Origin: Treponema sp.
GTDB taxonomy: Bacteria > Spirochaetota > Spirochaetia > Treponematales > Treponemataceae
Direction: 5' to 3'
Assembly: GCA_016293005.1 (NCBI GenBank)
Contig: JAEDFA010000041.1
Coordinates: 1-17,719 of the forward strand
Length of the DNA stretch: 17,719 bases
The notes under the pieces were generated by a model. It was not told where the DNA came from and searched no databases. It saw only the letters and a list, made by a program, of their open reading frames with translations. This document shows, piece by piece, positions 6,709 through 14,638 of this stretch (position 1 is the stretch's first letter; every line of letters starts with the position of its first letter). A program made the translations under genes and the position numbers.

Positions 6709-8211
6709 ATGTCTAAAATTTTACAAAAAGCGCAAGAATATGAAAACTCATCCTTAAAAAATGAAACAGAACAACAAAAACGACTTCGGCCGCGATTTCA
6801 TTTTTCCACTCCAGTCGGCTGGTGCAATGACCCGAATGGATTTTCTTACTATAACGGAAAGATTCATCTGTTTTTTCAATATCATCCCTATTCAACACAA
6901 TGGGGACCAATGCACTGGGGACATGTAAGCACAACAGACTTAATAAACTGGAAAAATGAAAAAACTGCCCTTGCGCCAGATACTCCAGCAGATGAATCAG
7001 GTTGTTTTAGCGGCACTGCACTTGAAAAAAGCGCCAGACATCTTTTAGTGTACACCGGAGTTTCAAAACAAAACGGAATTGATATTCAAAATCAATGTAT
7101 TGCATGGGGTGATGGAGAAACTTACGAAAAATCTGCGAAAAATCCTGTAATTACTGCAAAAAATATTCCGTTTGAATATACAACAACAGATTTCCGCGAC
7201 CCGAAAATTTTTGAAAAAAACGGAAATCTTTATATGCTATGCGCTCTTAAACAAAAAGACGGAAAAGGCTGCCTTGTAATGTTTAAATCCTCAGACAGCC
7301 TTGCAGAAAAATGGGAATTTATTGCAACCATCGATAAAAGCAAAGATGGATTAAGCGGAATGTGGGAATGCCCTGATTATTTTACACTTCAAGACACTGA
7401 ATTTCTCATTATTTCACCTCAAGAAATGAAAGCAAACCCTAAACTCGGTTTTCACGACGGAAATAACAGCGTCTACATAACTGGAAAACTTGATTTTGAT
7501 AAAGGAATTTTCACCCGAACAGTCCGCCCGGAAAACAACTATACCGCAGCACAAATCGACTATGGAATTGATTTTTATGCCCCAGAAACAATTCAACTTT
7601 CAGATGGAAGAAGAATTCTCATCGGCTGGATGCAGGCTTGGGAAAGTTATATTACACCAAAAGAAAATTTATGGTCAGGCATGATGACAATTCCGCGTGA
7701 ACTAAGCATAAATTCAGGAAGACTTGTACAAAATCCTGTGAAAGAACTAAATTCCCTTAGAAAAAATCCACAAAATTTCACAATTCCTTCAAACACAAAG
7801 GGAACAATCTCTTTCCAAGACAACAGGCACTTCGATTTTGAAATAGAATTCTCTGCGCAAAAAGGAATTTTTTCTCTTCATCTTGCTGAAGAAAAACGCT
7901 CAGAAAACAGTTTTCCATCATACATCGAAATTAAATATGATGCAGAAAAAAAAGAACTGTCTTTCGACCGCTCCCACACGCAAAATGCCGGTGCAATTTC
8001 TTCCCGTTCAGTAATAATCGAACCGAATTCAAACGGTAATATTAAATTCCGATTAATTGCAGATACTTGTTCTGTTGAAATTTTTGCAAACAATGGCTTA
8101 ACGGCGTTTACAAATGCCTTTTTCGTACCACCAGAAAACACAGGACTTTACTACGAATCAACTCTGAATGGAGAAATAAAATGTCAGTTCTTTACGCTTG
8201 GTACAGATTAA
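6709..8211 (+). CDS. intracellular GH32 beta-fructosidase (sucrose/fructo-oligosaccharide hydrolase)
   Basis: This 500-residue family 32 glycoside hydrolase releases fructose from sucrose or beta-fructosides. The nucleophile is Asp41 in GWCNDPNG. The transition-state Asp164 is in DFRDPK, and the acid/base Glu220 is in WECPD. All three signatures of the five-bladed propeller are present, followed by a beta-sandwich domain from about residue 350 that includes SVEIFANNGL. There is no signal peptide, so it acts in the cytoplasm on imported sugar. Similar proteins are named sucrose-6-phosphate hydrolase (ScrB). Because import here is by an ABC system, which does not phosphorylate the sugar, an unphosphorylated substrate is more likely. 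AGGA lies four bases before the ATG. The fructokinase gene follows after 51 bases. Confidence 0.93.
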   Translation: MSKILQKAQEYENSSLKNETEQQKRLRPRFHFSTPVGWCNDPNGFSYYNGKIHLFFQYHPYSTQWGPMHWGHVSTTDLINWKNEKTALAPDTPADESGCFSGTALEKSARHLLVYTGVSKQNGIDIQNQCIAWGDGETYEKSAKNPVITAKNIPFEYTTTDFRDPKIFEKNGNLYMLCALKQKDGKGCLVMFKSSDSLAEKWEFIATIDKSKDGLSGMWECPDYFTLQDTEFLIISPQEMKANPKLGFHDGNNSVYITGKLDFDKGIFTRTVRPENNYTAAQIDYGIDFYAPETIQLSDGRRILIGWMQAWESYITPKENLWSGMMTIPRELSINSGRLVQNPVKELNSLRKNPQNFTIPSNTKGTISFQDNRHFDFEIEFSAQKGIFSLHLAEEKRSENSFPSYIEIKYDAEKKELSFDRSHTQNAGAISSRSVIIEPNSNGNIKFRLIADTCSVEIFANNGLTAFTNAFFVPPENTGLYYESTLNGEIKCQFFTLGTD

Positions 8212-8262
8212 TTGCCAAAAAAGTAAAAATTTTAAATTCTTGTAATTATCAGGAGAATACCT

Positions 8263-9240
8263 ATGGAAGAAAAAAAATATGACGCAGTCGCTCTAGGTGA
8301 ACTTTTAATCGATTTTACTCAAAATGGCACTAGTGAACAGGGAAACTGGCTTATGGAAGCAAATCCTGGAGGAGCGCCTTGCAATGTACTTGCCATGCTG
8401 ACAAAACTTGGAAAAAAGACCTCGTTTATCGGAAAAGTCGGCAATGATATGTTTGGTAAAATGCTTTGCGAAAAAATTAAGTCAATCGGCATCGGAACTG
8501 AAAATCTCGTATTAAGCAGCACAGAAAAAACAACTCTTGCATTTGTACATACCGCACCAGATGGTGACAGAAGTTTTTCATTTTATAGAAATCCTGGAGC
8601 AGACGCCTCCTTAGAAAAAAATGAAATTTCAGAAAAACTCATATCATCTGCAAAAATTTTCCACTATGGCACACTTTCCATGACAAACAGCACCGTAAAT
8701 GAAGCCACAGAATACGCATTAACTCTCGCGGAAAAACACGGAATTCTTCGTTCTTTTGATCCGAATCTTCGACTTATGTTATGGGACAATGAATCTCATG
8801 CAAAAGAAAGAATTTTATACGGAATTTCAAAATGCTCAATGCTTAAAATTGCGGAAGAAGAACTTGAATTTATCACTGGAAAAAATACCATTTCAGAAGG
8901 AATAAATTTTCTCAAGGAAAAATACGATATTCCGCTCATTACAGTTACAAAAGGGAAAAAAGGTTCCTGTGCATTTTTCAATAACGGAAATACAACAATT
9001 CAAGCAGAAAGCCCTACATTCACAAGCGTAAAAACAATCGATACAACTGGCGCCGGAGATACTTTCTGTGCCTGCATGATTTACGATGTTCTCGAACATG
9101 GAATAGAAAATTTCACTTCAGAACGCTTAAAAAATGCCTTATGCTTTGCAAATGCAGCCGCTTCACTTGTTACTACAAAAAAAGGCGCTCTCTGCGTAAT
9201 GCCGTCGCTACAGGAAATTTCAAATCTGCTGAACAAATAA
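8263..9240 (+). CDS. PfkB family fructokinase
   Basis: This 325-residue ribokinase-fold sugar kinase is the usual size for ScrK-type fructokinases. It transfers phosphate from ATP to fructose, feeding the fructose released by the neighbouring GH32 enzyme into glycolysis. The first PfkB signature region is GGAPCNVLAMLTKLG (36-50) followed by GKVGNDMFG (57-65). The second is DTTGAGDTF at 260-268, with catalytic base Asp266 and the anion hole GAG at 263-265. NPGADASL at about 110-117 is typical of fructokinases. AGGAGA lies six bases before the ATG. It is the last gene of the operon and its stop is followed by a hairpin at 9248. Other ketose or nucleoside substrates cannot be excluded from sequence alone. 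Confidence 0.92.
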   Translation: MEEKKYDAVALGELLIDFTQNGTSEQGNWLMEANPGGAPCNVLAMLTKLGKKTSFIGKVGNDMFGKMLCEKIKSIGIGTENLVLSSTEKTTLAFVHTAPDGDRSFSFYRNPGADASLEKNEISEKLISSAKIFHYGTLSMTNSTVNEATEYALTLAEKHGILRSFDPNLRLMLWDNESHAKERILYGISKCSMLKIAEEELEFITGKNTISEGINFLKEKYDIPLITVTKGKKGSCAFFNNGNTTIQAESPTFTSVKTIDTTGAGDTFCACMIYDVLEHGIENFTSERLKNALCFANAAASLVTTKKGALCVMPSLQEISNLLNK

Positions 9241-9271
9241 AAAATCTGGGGAGGAACAAATTCTTCCCCTT
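9239..9271. terminator. bidirectional hairpin terminator between the two operons
   Basis: GGGGAGGAA (9248-9256) pairs with TTCTTCCCC (9261-9269) around the loop CAAA, with one G-T wobble. Read on the minus strand, the stem is followed by AGA and six T residues (9244-9239), a classic terminator for the 611-residue protein's operon. On the plus strand the trailing T run is short (TTAAAT), so it would end the sugar operon less efficiently. It sits between convergent genes, 8 and 17 bases from their stop codons. Confidence 0.85.
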
Positions 9272-9285
9272 AAATCAAAATAAAA

Positions 9286-11121
9286 TTATCCGTCAGTATT
9301 GCGCTGAGAAAGAAATAAAACAGAAAAAATGACAAGACATACCAAATTCAGAAGAAGTGCCAGAAGAAGCCCCAAACGATAACCGCCAAGCCCGAGCATT
9401 GCAAAGTTAAAGAATTTAAAAAGAATGAGCGCGATTCTATAAATTATGTAAAAAACTGCACACAAAAACGGAAACATTACAATCCACTTGAATTTAAATG
9501 TCTGACCTTCTTTTAACCGGGCGTTCCATGCAAAAACAGCGAGAAGAATCATAACTGAAAGACACGAAAACGGATAAAGAAGTCTGTCAAAAAGCGATTG
9601 GGCATAAACGATTGAAGAATAACCGTATTTTTCAGCCTTACCAACGAAAGGAAAAAGCGAAGTAATTTCCATATCTTCTGCGCCATTTGAAGCAATCTGA
9701 ATTAATTCAAAATCGTTGTAATCCATTGGCAGAATCTGAAAACCGTCAGTTTCACATAAAGGAAGATTTTCTATTTTTTGCGGAACTGAAACAATGCCTT
9801 CTGTTTTTCTGTCAATCGATTTCAGCATTATATACGGAACATAATCAAAATTTTCGATTCCGAGCAAAATCCGTGAATTATCGTCAAAAAATTCAGTTGA
9901 AATCGAAAGCATTTTTGCATACGGAACATAATAACCGGACTTCACATTCTGATTTCTGTCAATTTCAAAAACTGTAAGTCCGCGCAAATACTGAACGATT
10001 TCAGAGTCTGTTGCAACCGGCGTAATTCCTTTTATAAAAACAATGAATTTTGACCCGCTTTTATTGCTCACAGAAAAATAAACATTGTTATAAGTTTCAA
10101 ATCCAACAAGATTATAAGTTTCATCGATGAAAAAACAGGCATTTTTTACAAGTTCTTCAGATTTTGCAAGATAAGTTACAACATCCGGGTCAATAGAAAG
10201 TTCACGGGAAGCAAGCGAAAGAGTTTTAAAAATGTAATACGCACGCAAATTATCACCACTCACCAGCGCAGAATACCCTTCAAGTTTTTTTGCAAAAATT
10301 TTCTGTTCATCGGTAAGTTTATCTGAATCAGGCGTTGTAAGTTTATTCCAGGAAAGCGCTGCAATCTGTTTTAATTCACCGACATTTATATCACAATCCG
10401 AAGCGATGTTCAGTGCCTGAGTAGAATTAAAATGCGCCCCAAACCAGTCTTCCGCTTCAACACATTTTTTTGCAACTGACAAAAGTTCAAAAACTTCATA
10501 AGGTTTTGAAGCCGTTAATCTCTGCTGAATTTTACGGTTTTGGCTTGACTGAGATTTTTCTGACACAATCGGTTTTTGTTCATTCTGGCGTTTTGTTTCT
10601 TCAAGTTCCGCATTAATCATCAGTTCGTAACTTTTTTTATTTGTCGGGTCAATTTCAACTGCCTTTTTTCCATAAATGAACGCAAGTTCATATTCGCCAG
10701 AATTATAAAGCTTTTCAGAAAGATTCTGATATTCTCTTATAAGCCCCGGAATTTCCCTGTAAGATTCAAGTTTATTATTAATAAGCGGAATAAAAATCAA
10801 ATTTCCAAAAGTAAAAATACATGTGCAGACGAGTGAAAAAATCATAATTTTTCTGTATCGAACAAACATCGCACTGCTGAATTTTACAAGGCTTCCGTCC
10901 TGATCACTTCCAAATTCAACTGCAAGTCCGATTGTATAACCCGTTGCAACGATAACCGGCATCATCCGAAGAAAAAATCGCATTGAATTCAAAAACCGAT
11001 AAATTCCACGCGAAGAGGCAAGAACAAAATCCGGCACAGGAATTGCAATCATTGCGTAAATCATGCAAACAACAAACGAAAAAACAGTAAAACTAGAACA
11101 GATAATAATCGTTTTTTTCAT
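9286..11121 (-). CDS. membrane protein of unknown function with a periplasmic TPR-like domain
   Basis: I do not recognise this 611-residue protein. It has three predicted transmembrane helices at the N-terminus (about 5-25, 47-67, 93-115) and three at the C-terminus (about 514-532, 546-568, 583-605). Positively charged turns between them point to a large periplasmic domain at about 116-513. The first part of that domain has a TPR-like helix pair (SEKLYNSGEYELAFIYGKKA, then VEIDPTNKKSY), then a Gln/Lys/Ser-rich linker near 175-200 and more helical repeats. From about residue 330 it looks beta-rich. The start ATG shares one base with the stop of the upstream gene (TAATG), so the two are probably translated together and may form a complex. 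It is the last gene before the 9248-9269 terminator. Confidence 0.85.
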   Translation of the reverse strand: MKKTIIICSSFTVFSFVVCMIYAMIAIPVPDFVLASSRGIYRFLNSMRFFLRMMPVIVATGYTIGLAVEFGSDQDGSLVKFSSAMFVRYRKIMIFSLVCTCIFTFGNLIFIPLINNKLESYREIPGLIREYQNLSEKLYNSGEYELAFIYGKKAVEIDPTNKKSYELMINAELEETKRQNEQKPIVSEKSQSSQNRKIQQRLTASKPYEVFELLSVAKKCVEAEDWFGAHFNSTQALNIASDCDINVGELKQIAALSWNKLTTPDSDKLTDEQKIFAKKLEGYSALVSGDNLRAYYIFKTLSLASRELSIDPDVVTYLAKSEELVKNACFFIDETYNLVGFETYNNVYFSVSNKSGSKFIVFIKGITPVATDSEIVQYLRGLTVFEIDRNQNVKSGYYVPYAKMLSISTEFFDDNSRILLGIENFDYVPYIMLKSIDRKTEGIVSVPQKIENLPLCETDGFQILPMDYNDFELIQIASNGAEDMEITSLFPFVGKAEKYGYSSIVYAQSLFDRLLYPFSCLSVMILLAVFAWNARLKEGQTFKFKWIVMFPFLCAVFYIIYRIALILFKFFNFAMLGLGGYRLGLLLALLLNLVCLVIFSVLFLSQRNTDG

Positions 11122-12050
11122 TATAACTTCCGCCGCCTGATTCCATAAATTATAAAACCGAAAACAATCAAAATGAAACTGAGTGCCGCATTTAAAATTC
11201 CGTGCATAAGTTCAATTCCCGAAATTCCAAGGAAAGAATCCGAAATTAAATTGTGCAGAAATACAAAGCGTTCATTATAGTAAAAATAATTCAGAAATAG
11301 AATTACAGCCGTCAAAAAGAACACCATAAAATAATTGATTAATTTCCAGGGGCTGAAAATCGTAAAACCGTAAATCGACCACAGAAGAATTCCGAAACTT
11401 GCAAAAACAATCCAATGCAGAAAACTTTTATTTAAAGCATCTCGACTCAAATAAAGAATTCTGGAAAATGTATCTTTAATTTTGTGCGGAAAATCATCGT
11501 AACTTTTTTTGATTAACGGGTCGCTGAATGGTTCTGAATCATTTATAAATTCTTCTGTAAGTTCAAAAACTCCAAAAGCAGCATTTTTTTCTGACGGAGA
11601 ATCTTTTTCCACGGAAACGATTTTTGCTTTATTGTCTTTTTCATCTGTCACAAAATAAACATAGCGGCTTTCAGATTCCCGGAAAAAATTTGCTGTAAGT
11701 TCAGTCTTTTTTTGCAGTAAATTTGAAGAAATTTTATTTTCACACAGAATTACAGCCGGGAAAAGCAGAAACCACGAAAAAATACCAAGAAAAATATACG
11801 AAATAAAAAGCGGAACAGTTCTTGAACCAGTTTTAATTCTGTAATTACACAGAAAAAGCGGAGAAAAAATTATTCCTACTTCAAGACCTAAAAAACATCC
11901 CTTTAAAAGTGCAAATTTGTTAAAAGAAAATGGAACACCCGCCACAATTCTTAAACTACTGTCATACAAAAAATTGATGAAAACACCAAGAAAAGTGAAA
12001 AACAAAAGTGCCAGAACATAATATAAAACAAATTTGCAGACTTTTTTCAT
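11121..12050 (-). CDS. six-helix membrane protein of unknown function
   Basis: This 309-residue protein matches no family I can name. Its transmembrane helices lie at about 7-28, 47-68, 80-102, 209-229, 236-257 and 281-304. A roughly 105-residue soluble segment separates helices 3 and 4, with short strands such as RYVYFVTDEKDNKAKIVSVE. The basic cytoplasmic turn YRIKTGSR and the RRRKL C-terminus fit the positive-inside rule with both ends in the cytoplasm, placing the middle domain in the periplasm. This 3+3 layout is the same as in the next gene's product and superficially like LptF/LptG. It starts 12 bases after the FecR-domain gene with no visible ribosome binding site, and ends in a one-base overlap with the 611-residue protein's ATG. 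Confidence 0.85.
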   Translation of the reverse strand: MKKVCKFVLYYVLALLFFTFLGVFINFLYDSSLRIVAGVPFSFNKFALLKGCFLGLEVGIIFSPLFLCNYRIKTGSRTVPLFISYIFLGIFSWFLLFPAVILCENKISSNLLQKKTELTANFFRESESRYVYFVTDEKDNKAKIVSVEKDSPSEKNAAFGVFELTEEFINDSEPFSDPLIKKSYDDFPHKIKDTFSRILYLSRDALNKSFLHWIVFASFGILLWSIYGFTIFSPWKLINYFMVFFLTAVILFLNYFYYNERFVFLHNLISDSFLGISGIELMHGILNAALSFILIVFGFIIYGIRRRKL

Positions 12051-12062
12051 TTTTATTCGATT

Positions 12063-12854
12063 TTACTCAGGAAGTTTTACAGTTATATTTAAAGTTCCCG
12101 TTCGTTTTCCTGAAGAAGATGAATTTGATGAAGTAGAATCATTAACCATTTCACGGTCGCTTCCTGTTGCAAATTGCGAAGAAAAATCATTGTAATTTGA
12201 TTCAGTTGAACTTGTTGACTGACTTGAATACTGTCCGTCAGTATCTGAATAATCCTGCTCATAACCTTCAGAAATTGTAACCGCACCGTCCATATCTGGA
12301 TTTATATCTTCAGAAGCTGTGTTTGGAGAACTTTCACCATCTTTTGGAGCAGAATCACTGTTTTGATTTACAGAAGCAGCGTATTGCTCTGCTGACATAG
12401 TAGCAACAGCACCAGTATTAACAATAACTTTTCCCTCGGCAGTCATTACATAATCTGTTCCGCGGACAGAAGCAACGGCTGTAGCACTTCTTGTAGTCTG
12501 CTGAGTTTTTTTTGCTGCATGACTTACAGTTGACCTCAAAGCACCAGTTTTTAAATAAACCGAAACAGTATCTTTTACCGGTGTTGAAGAAAGTTTTTCG
12601 AGCGTAACTCTTGTCATTGGTCCCATTTTCATGACAGAACCTTCGTATTTGATAACCGCTTCAGATTTAAATCCTGTATTTAAAAGTTCTCCTTCAGAAA
12701 TTAAATCGCCTTCTTTTAACGGAATCCAGCTGCCATTTCGCTGAACTTCTACTTTTCCTTGAACAGAAACTACAGAAGCCTGCTGATTTGCAAAAAGCGT
12801 CATCGAAAAAATTGAAAACAAAGAATAAAAAAGAATAAATTTAATTTTTTTCAT
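12063..12854 (-). CDS. secreted FecR-domain protein with Ser/Thr-rich tail
   Basis: This 263-residue protein begins with a Sec signal peptide ending near TLFA-NQQA (residue 22). Residues about 28-150 form a FecR-like domain: GKVEVQRNGSW, LKEGDLISEGELLNTG, GPMTRVTLEKL, then LKTGALRSTV and ATAVASVRGTDYVM, the most conserved part of the family. In FecR proper this domain links a TonB receptor to a sigma factor; neither is encoded here, and there is no transmembrane helix after the signal. Stand-alone secreted FecR proteins usually have unknown envelope roles. Residues about 160-250 are low-complexity Ser/Thr/Asp/Gln, a likely extended linker, before a short beta end (TGTLNITVKLPE). The ATG at 12854 has GGGGGA five bases upstream; in-frame starts at 12866 and 12872 are less likely. 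Confidence 0.88.
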   Translation of the reverse strand: MKKIKFILFYSLFSIFSMTLFANQQASVVSVQGKVEVQRNGSWIPLKEGDLISEGELLNTGFKSEAVIKYEGSVMKMGPMTRVTLEKLSSTPVKDTVSVYLKTGALRSTVSHAAKKTQQTTRSATAVASVRGTDYVMTAEGKVIVNTGAVATMSAEQYAASVNQNSDSAPKDGESSPNTASEDINPDMDGAVTISEGYEQDYSDTDGQYSSQSTSSTESNYNDFSSQFATGSDREMVNDSTSSNSSSSGKRTGTLNITVKLPE

Positions 12855-12889
12855 AAAATCCCCCATATTCAAAAATTTTAAACTTTAGA

Positions 12890-14038
12890 CTAGAAAACCA
12901 TTTGTAAGACAATGTCCAAAGTAAGTTTATTTTCTTCTGTATTTTTTCCGAAAAATTGTTTTGCAATTGCCGAAAGCCTTAAGTCGGGAAAAATATTATA
13001 ATTTAAGCCAGCTGCATACTGAAATCCGCGGTAATCAAGATTTTCTGTTCTTGCATCGATTATAAAATCTGCACCCGCGAAAACATTTACGATTTTCTTT
13101 ACAAGATAATTTGCTTCAAGCCCAGCAAGAATTAAACCAGAATATTCTGTGTCGTAGAGAGAAAAAACAGGAGTTTTCTTTGTAACCGGAATAAAAGGAG
13201 AAAAAGAACCATTTTTGCCCGAAGCATAAATTCCTTTTAAAGAAAGGATGAAATTTTCAACATAGAATGAAAAATTTACTTTTGAAAAATTTGAAATGGA
13301 AGCAAAATTTACAGTCTGAAAAGAAGTTTGTACATTATAACTTAAATTCTTGGAAATATAGCCGTTAAAACCGACAGTCGCAAGAAATCTGTTTGCGTTA
13401 GATTCGTTTAAATCTAAAAATCCCCAGCCTTGCAAAACAAAATTTTGCGCGCGGAACGGAATACGTAAATTTAATGCAACAGGAATGTATTTTGCAGAAA
13501 GCGTATAAAAATCATTAGTTTCTTCTATATAATTAGACTTATAACCGAAATCTTCAAGCGGAAGCATCTCAACGACTTTACTGTTTAAAAGCCCCGTATA
13601 AGAACCGTAAACGCTTGCTTCGATTTTTAGAGATTTAAAATTCAAATAAAGACCGTCAGCGCTTTGAGTAAAAATCGCTCCAGTTCCGTCTGCAATCGGA
13701 AAACGACCAGCTTTTAATTGAAGACGCGAAAACGGTGAAAGTTTCCAGTAAAAGTTCGCTTCAAAAAGATTTAAATTTAAGATATTGTTGACAGCCCGAT
13801 TTGCAGAATCTTGAGCATCGTATTTAAAATTGTAAGAAACATCTGCAAGAAGATAAGAATTATTATCTTTTGAACAGGGAATTTTACCCCAAAAAGAAAG
13901 TCCATCGTTTTGAACCAATTTTAGTTCTTCAGTTTTGCCTGCAAATTCTGTAACATTAGAAAACGCTCCGCCCCATTCAGCAGCATTTAAAGTCAGACTT
14001 AAAAAAATGAGCGAACAAATTAAAAAACTTTTCTTCAT
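12890..14038 (-). CDS. putative outer-membrane beta-barrel (porin-like) protein
   Basis: The N-terminal signal MKKSFLICSLIFLSLTLNAA is followed by a chain of alternating polar/hydrophobic strands rich in Tyr, Phe, Asn and Gly. Examples are SYLLADVSYNFKYD, FEANFYWKLSPFSRLQLKAG and YAAGLNYNIFPDLRLSAIA. It ends LDIVLQMVF, with the terminal Phe typical of proteins inserted by BamA. At 382 residues it is a size suited to a 14-18-strand barrel. It probably sits in the spirochaetal outer membrane as a channel or structural protein; transport specificity cannot be read. The ATG at 14038 has GGAGA six bases upstream, so the longer frame from 14050 (MEIK) is less likely. It begins one base after the stop of the preceding small secreted protein and is followed after 35 bases by the FecR-domain gene. 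Confidence 0.8.
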   Translation of the reverse strand: MKKSFLICSLIFLSLTLNAAEWGGAFSNVTEFAGKTEELKLVQNDGLSFWGKIPCSKDNNSYLLADVSYNFKYDAQDSANRAVNNILNLNLFEANFYWKLSPFSRLQLKAGRFPIADGTGAIFTQSADGLYLNFKSLKIEASVYGSYTGLLNSKVVEMLPLEDFGYKSNYIEETNDFYTLSAKYIPVALNLRIPFRAQNFVLQGWGFLDLNESNANRFLATVGFNGYISKNLSYNVQTSFQTVNFASISNFSKVNFSFYVENFILSLKGIYASGKNGSFSPFIPVTKKTPVFSLYDTEYSGLILAGLEANYLVKKIVNVFAGADFIIDARTENLDYRGFQYAAGLNYNIFPDLRLSAIAKQFFGKNTEENKLTLDIVLQMVF

Positions 14039-14039
14039 T

Positions 14040-14486
14040 TTAATCTCCATATTTTAAATTTCCTGCCGTAAACATATTAAGAATTTGCACTCCAGACGGA
14101 GAATTAGAAGGATCGGCATTTTTAGGAATTACACCGTCAGCACGAAGCTGTCTAAATGCGTAACGAGGATTTGCTTTTGTGAGCCTAAAAAAAAGACCGC
14201 CGTTGATTTTCCAGATTTTTGAAAAAAGAAAAGCGGCTTCATCGTAGCGGATAATCTTTGAAGAATCAATTACACCTTGAATTTGACCTGCATTAAAAAG
14301 ACTTGCCATCGCTTCATCTTCTGTGGCAGACTCAGGAACAAAATTCTGGTAAACTGCAACTAAATAACCGATTTGCCCGAAAGTTACCTGCGGAGATTCA
14401 AGAATATTTGATACAAAATCGGCAGACTGGGAAAATGCAAAAGAACTGAATAAAAATATAACTGCTGAAATAAAAATCTTTTTCAA
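14040..14486 (-). CDS. small secreted protein, weakly S-layer-homology-like, TTG start
   Basis: The product is 148 residues if translation begins at the TTG at 14486, which has GGAGGT (14496-14491) four bases upstream. The frame can be extended to 14522, but that adds MMFLCIFLSEV without a ribosome binding site. The start gives a clean signal peptide, KKIFISAVIFLFSSFAFS, cleaved before QSADF. The mature part is helical. ATEDEAMASLFNAGQIQGVI, RYDEAAFLFSKIW and YAFRQLRADGVIP recall the 'R-x-E-A-A-x-L-(L/F)-x-x-(L/I)' and 'A-x-x-L-x-x-x-G-(I/V)-I' spacing of SLH domains, but the match is weak and may be chance. It is the first gene of the envelope operon, so it may act in the periplasm or on the outer membrane with the barrel protein next to it. 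Confidence 0.8.
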   Translation of the reverse strand: MKKIFISAVIFLFSSFAFSQSADFVSNILESPQVTFGQIGYLVAVYQNFVPESATEDEAMASLFNAGQIQGVIDSSKIIRYDEAAFLFSKIWKINGGLFFRLTKANPRYAFRQLRADGVIPKNADPSNSPSGVQILNMFTAGNLKYGD

Positions 14487-14609
14487 TTTTACCTCCGATA
14501 AAAAAATGCATAAAAACATCAACCAGATAAAAAAGATTATCGAACCTCAAAAAATCGAAGTTTTAAAGATATTTATTAAAATCTTTTCAATTTTTTACTA
14601 TTCCCTTAA

Positions 14610-14638
14610 AGTATAAACGATTAATTTTTTATTGTCTA
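14610..14638 (-). promoter_or_regulatory. promoter of the five-gene envelope operon
   Basis: Read on the minus strand, TAGACA (14638-14633) and TATACT (14615-14610) are separated by exactly 17 bases and each differs from the sigma70 consensus at one position. The -35 box begins at the base right after the stop codon of the upstream 990-residue gene. Transcription would start near 14603, giving an AT-rich leader of about 117 bases before the TTG start at 14486. I see only short, weak inverted repeats in that leader and no recognisable riboswitch. Confidence 0.65.

Noticed and set aside
9687..9977. 96-codon + strand frame opposite the 611-residue membrane protein
   Set aside because: It is antisense to a long, well-behaved gene, has no ribosome binding site, and its composition is what antisense of a Lys/Phe-rich protein gives.
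12089..12286. Gln/Leu-rich 65-codon frame on the minus strand inside the FecR-domain gene
   Set aside because: It is a frame-shifted reading of the Ser/Thr/Gln-rich repeat-like tail, with no ribosome binding site.
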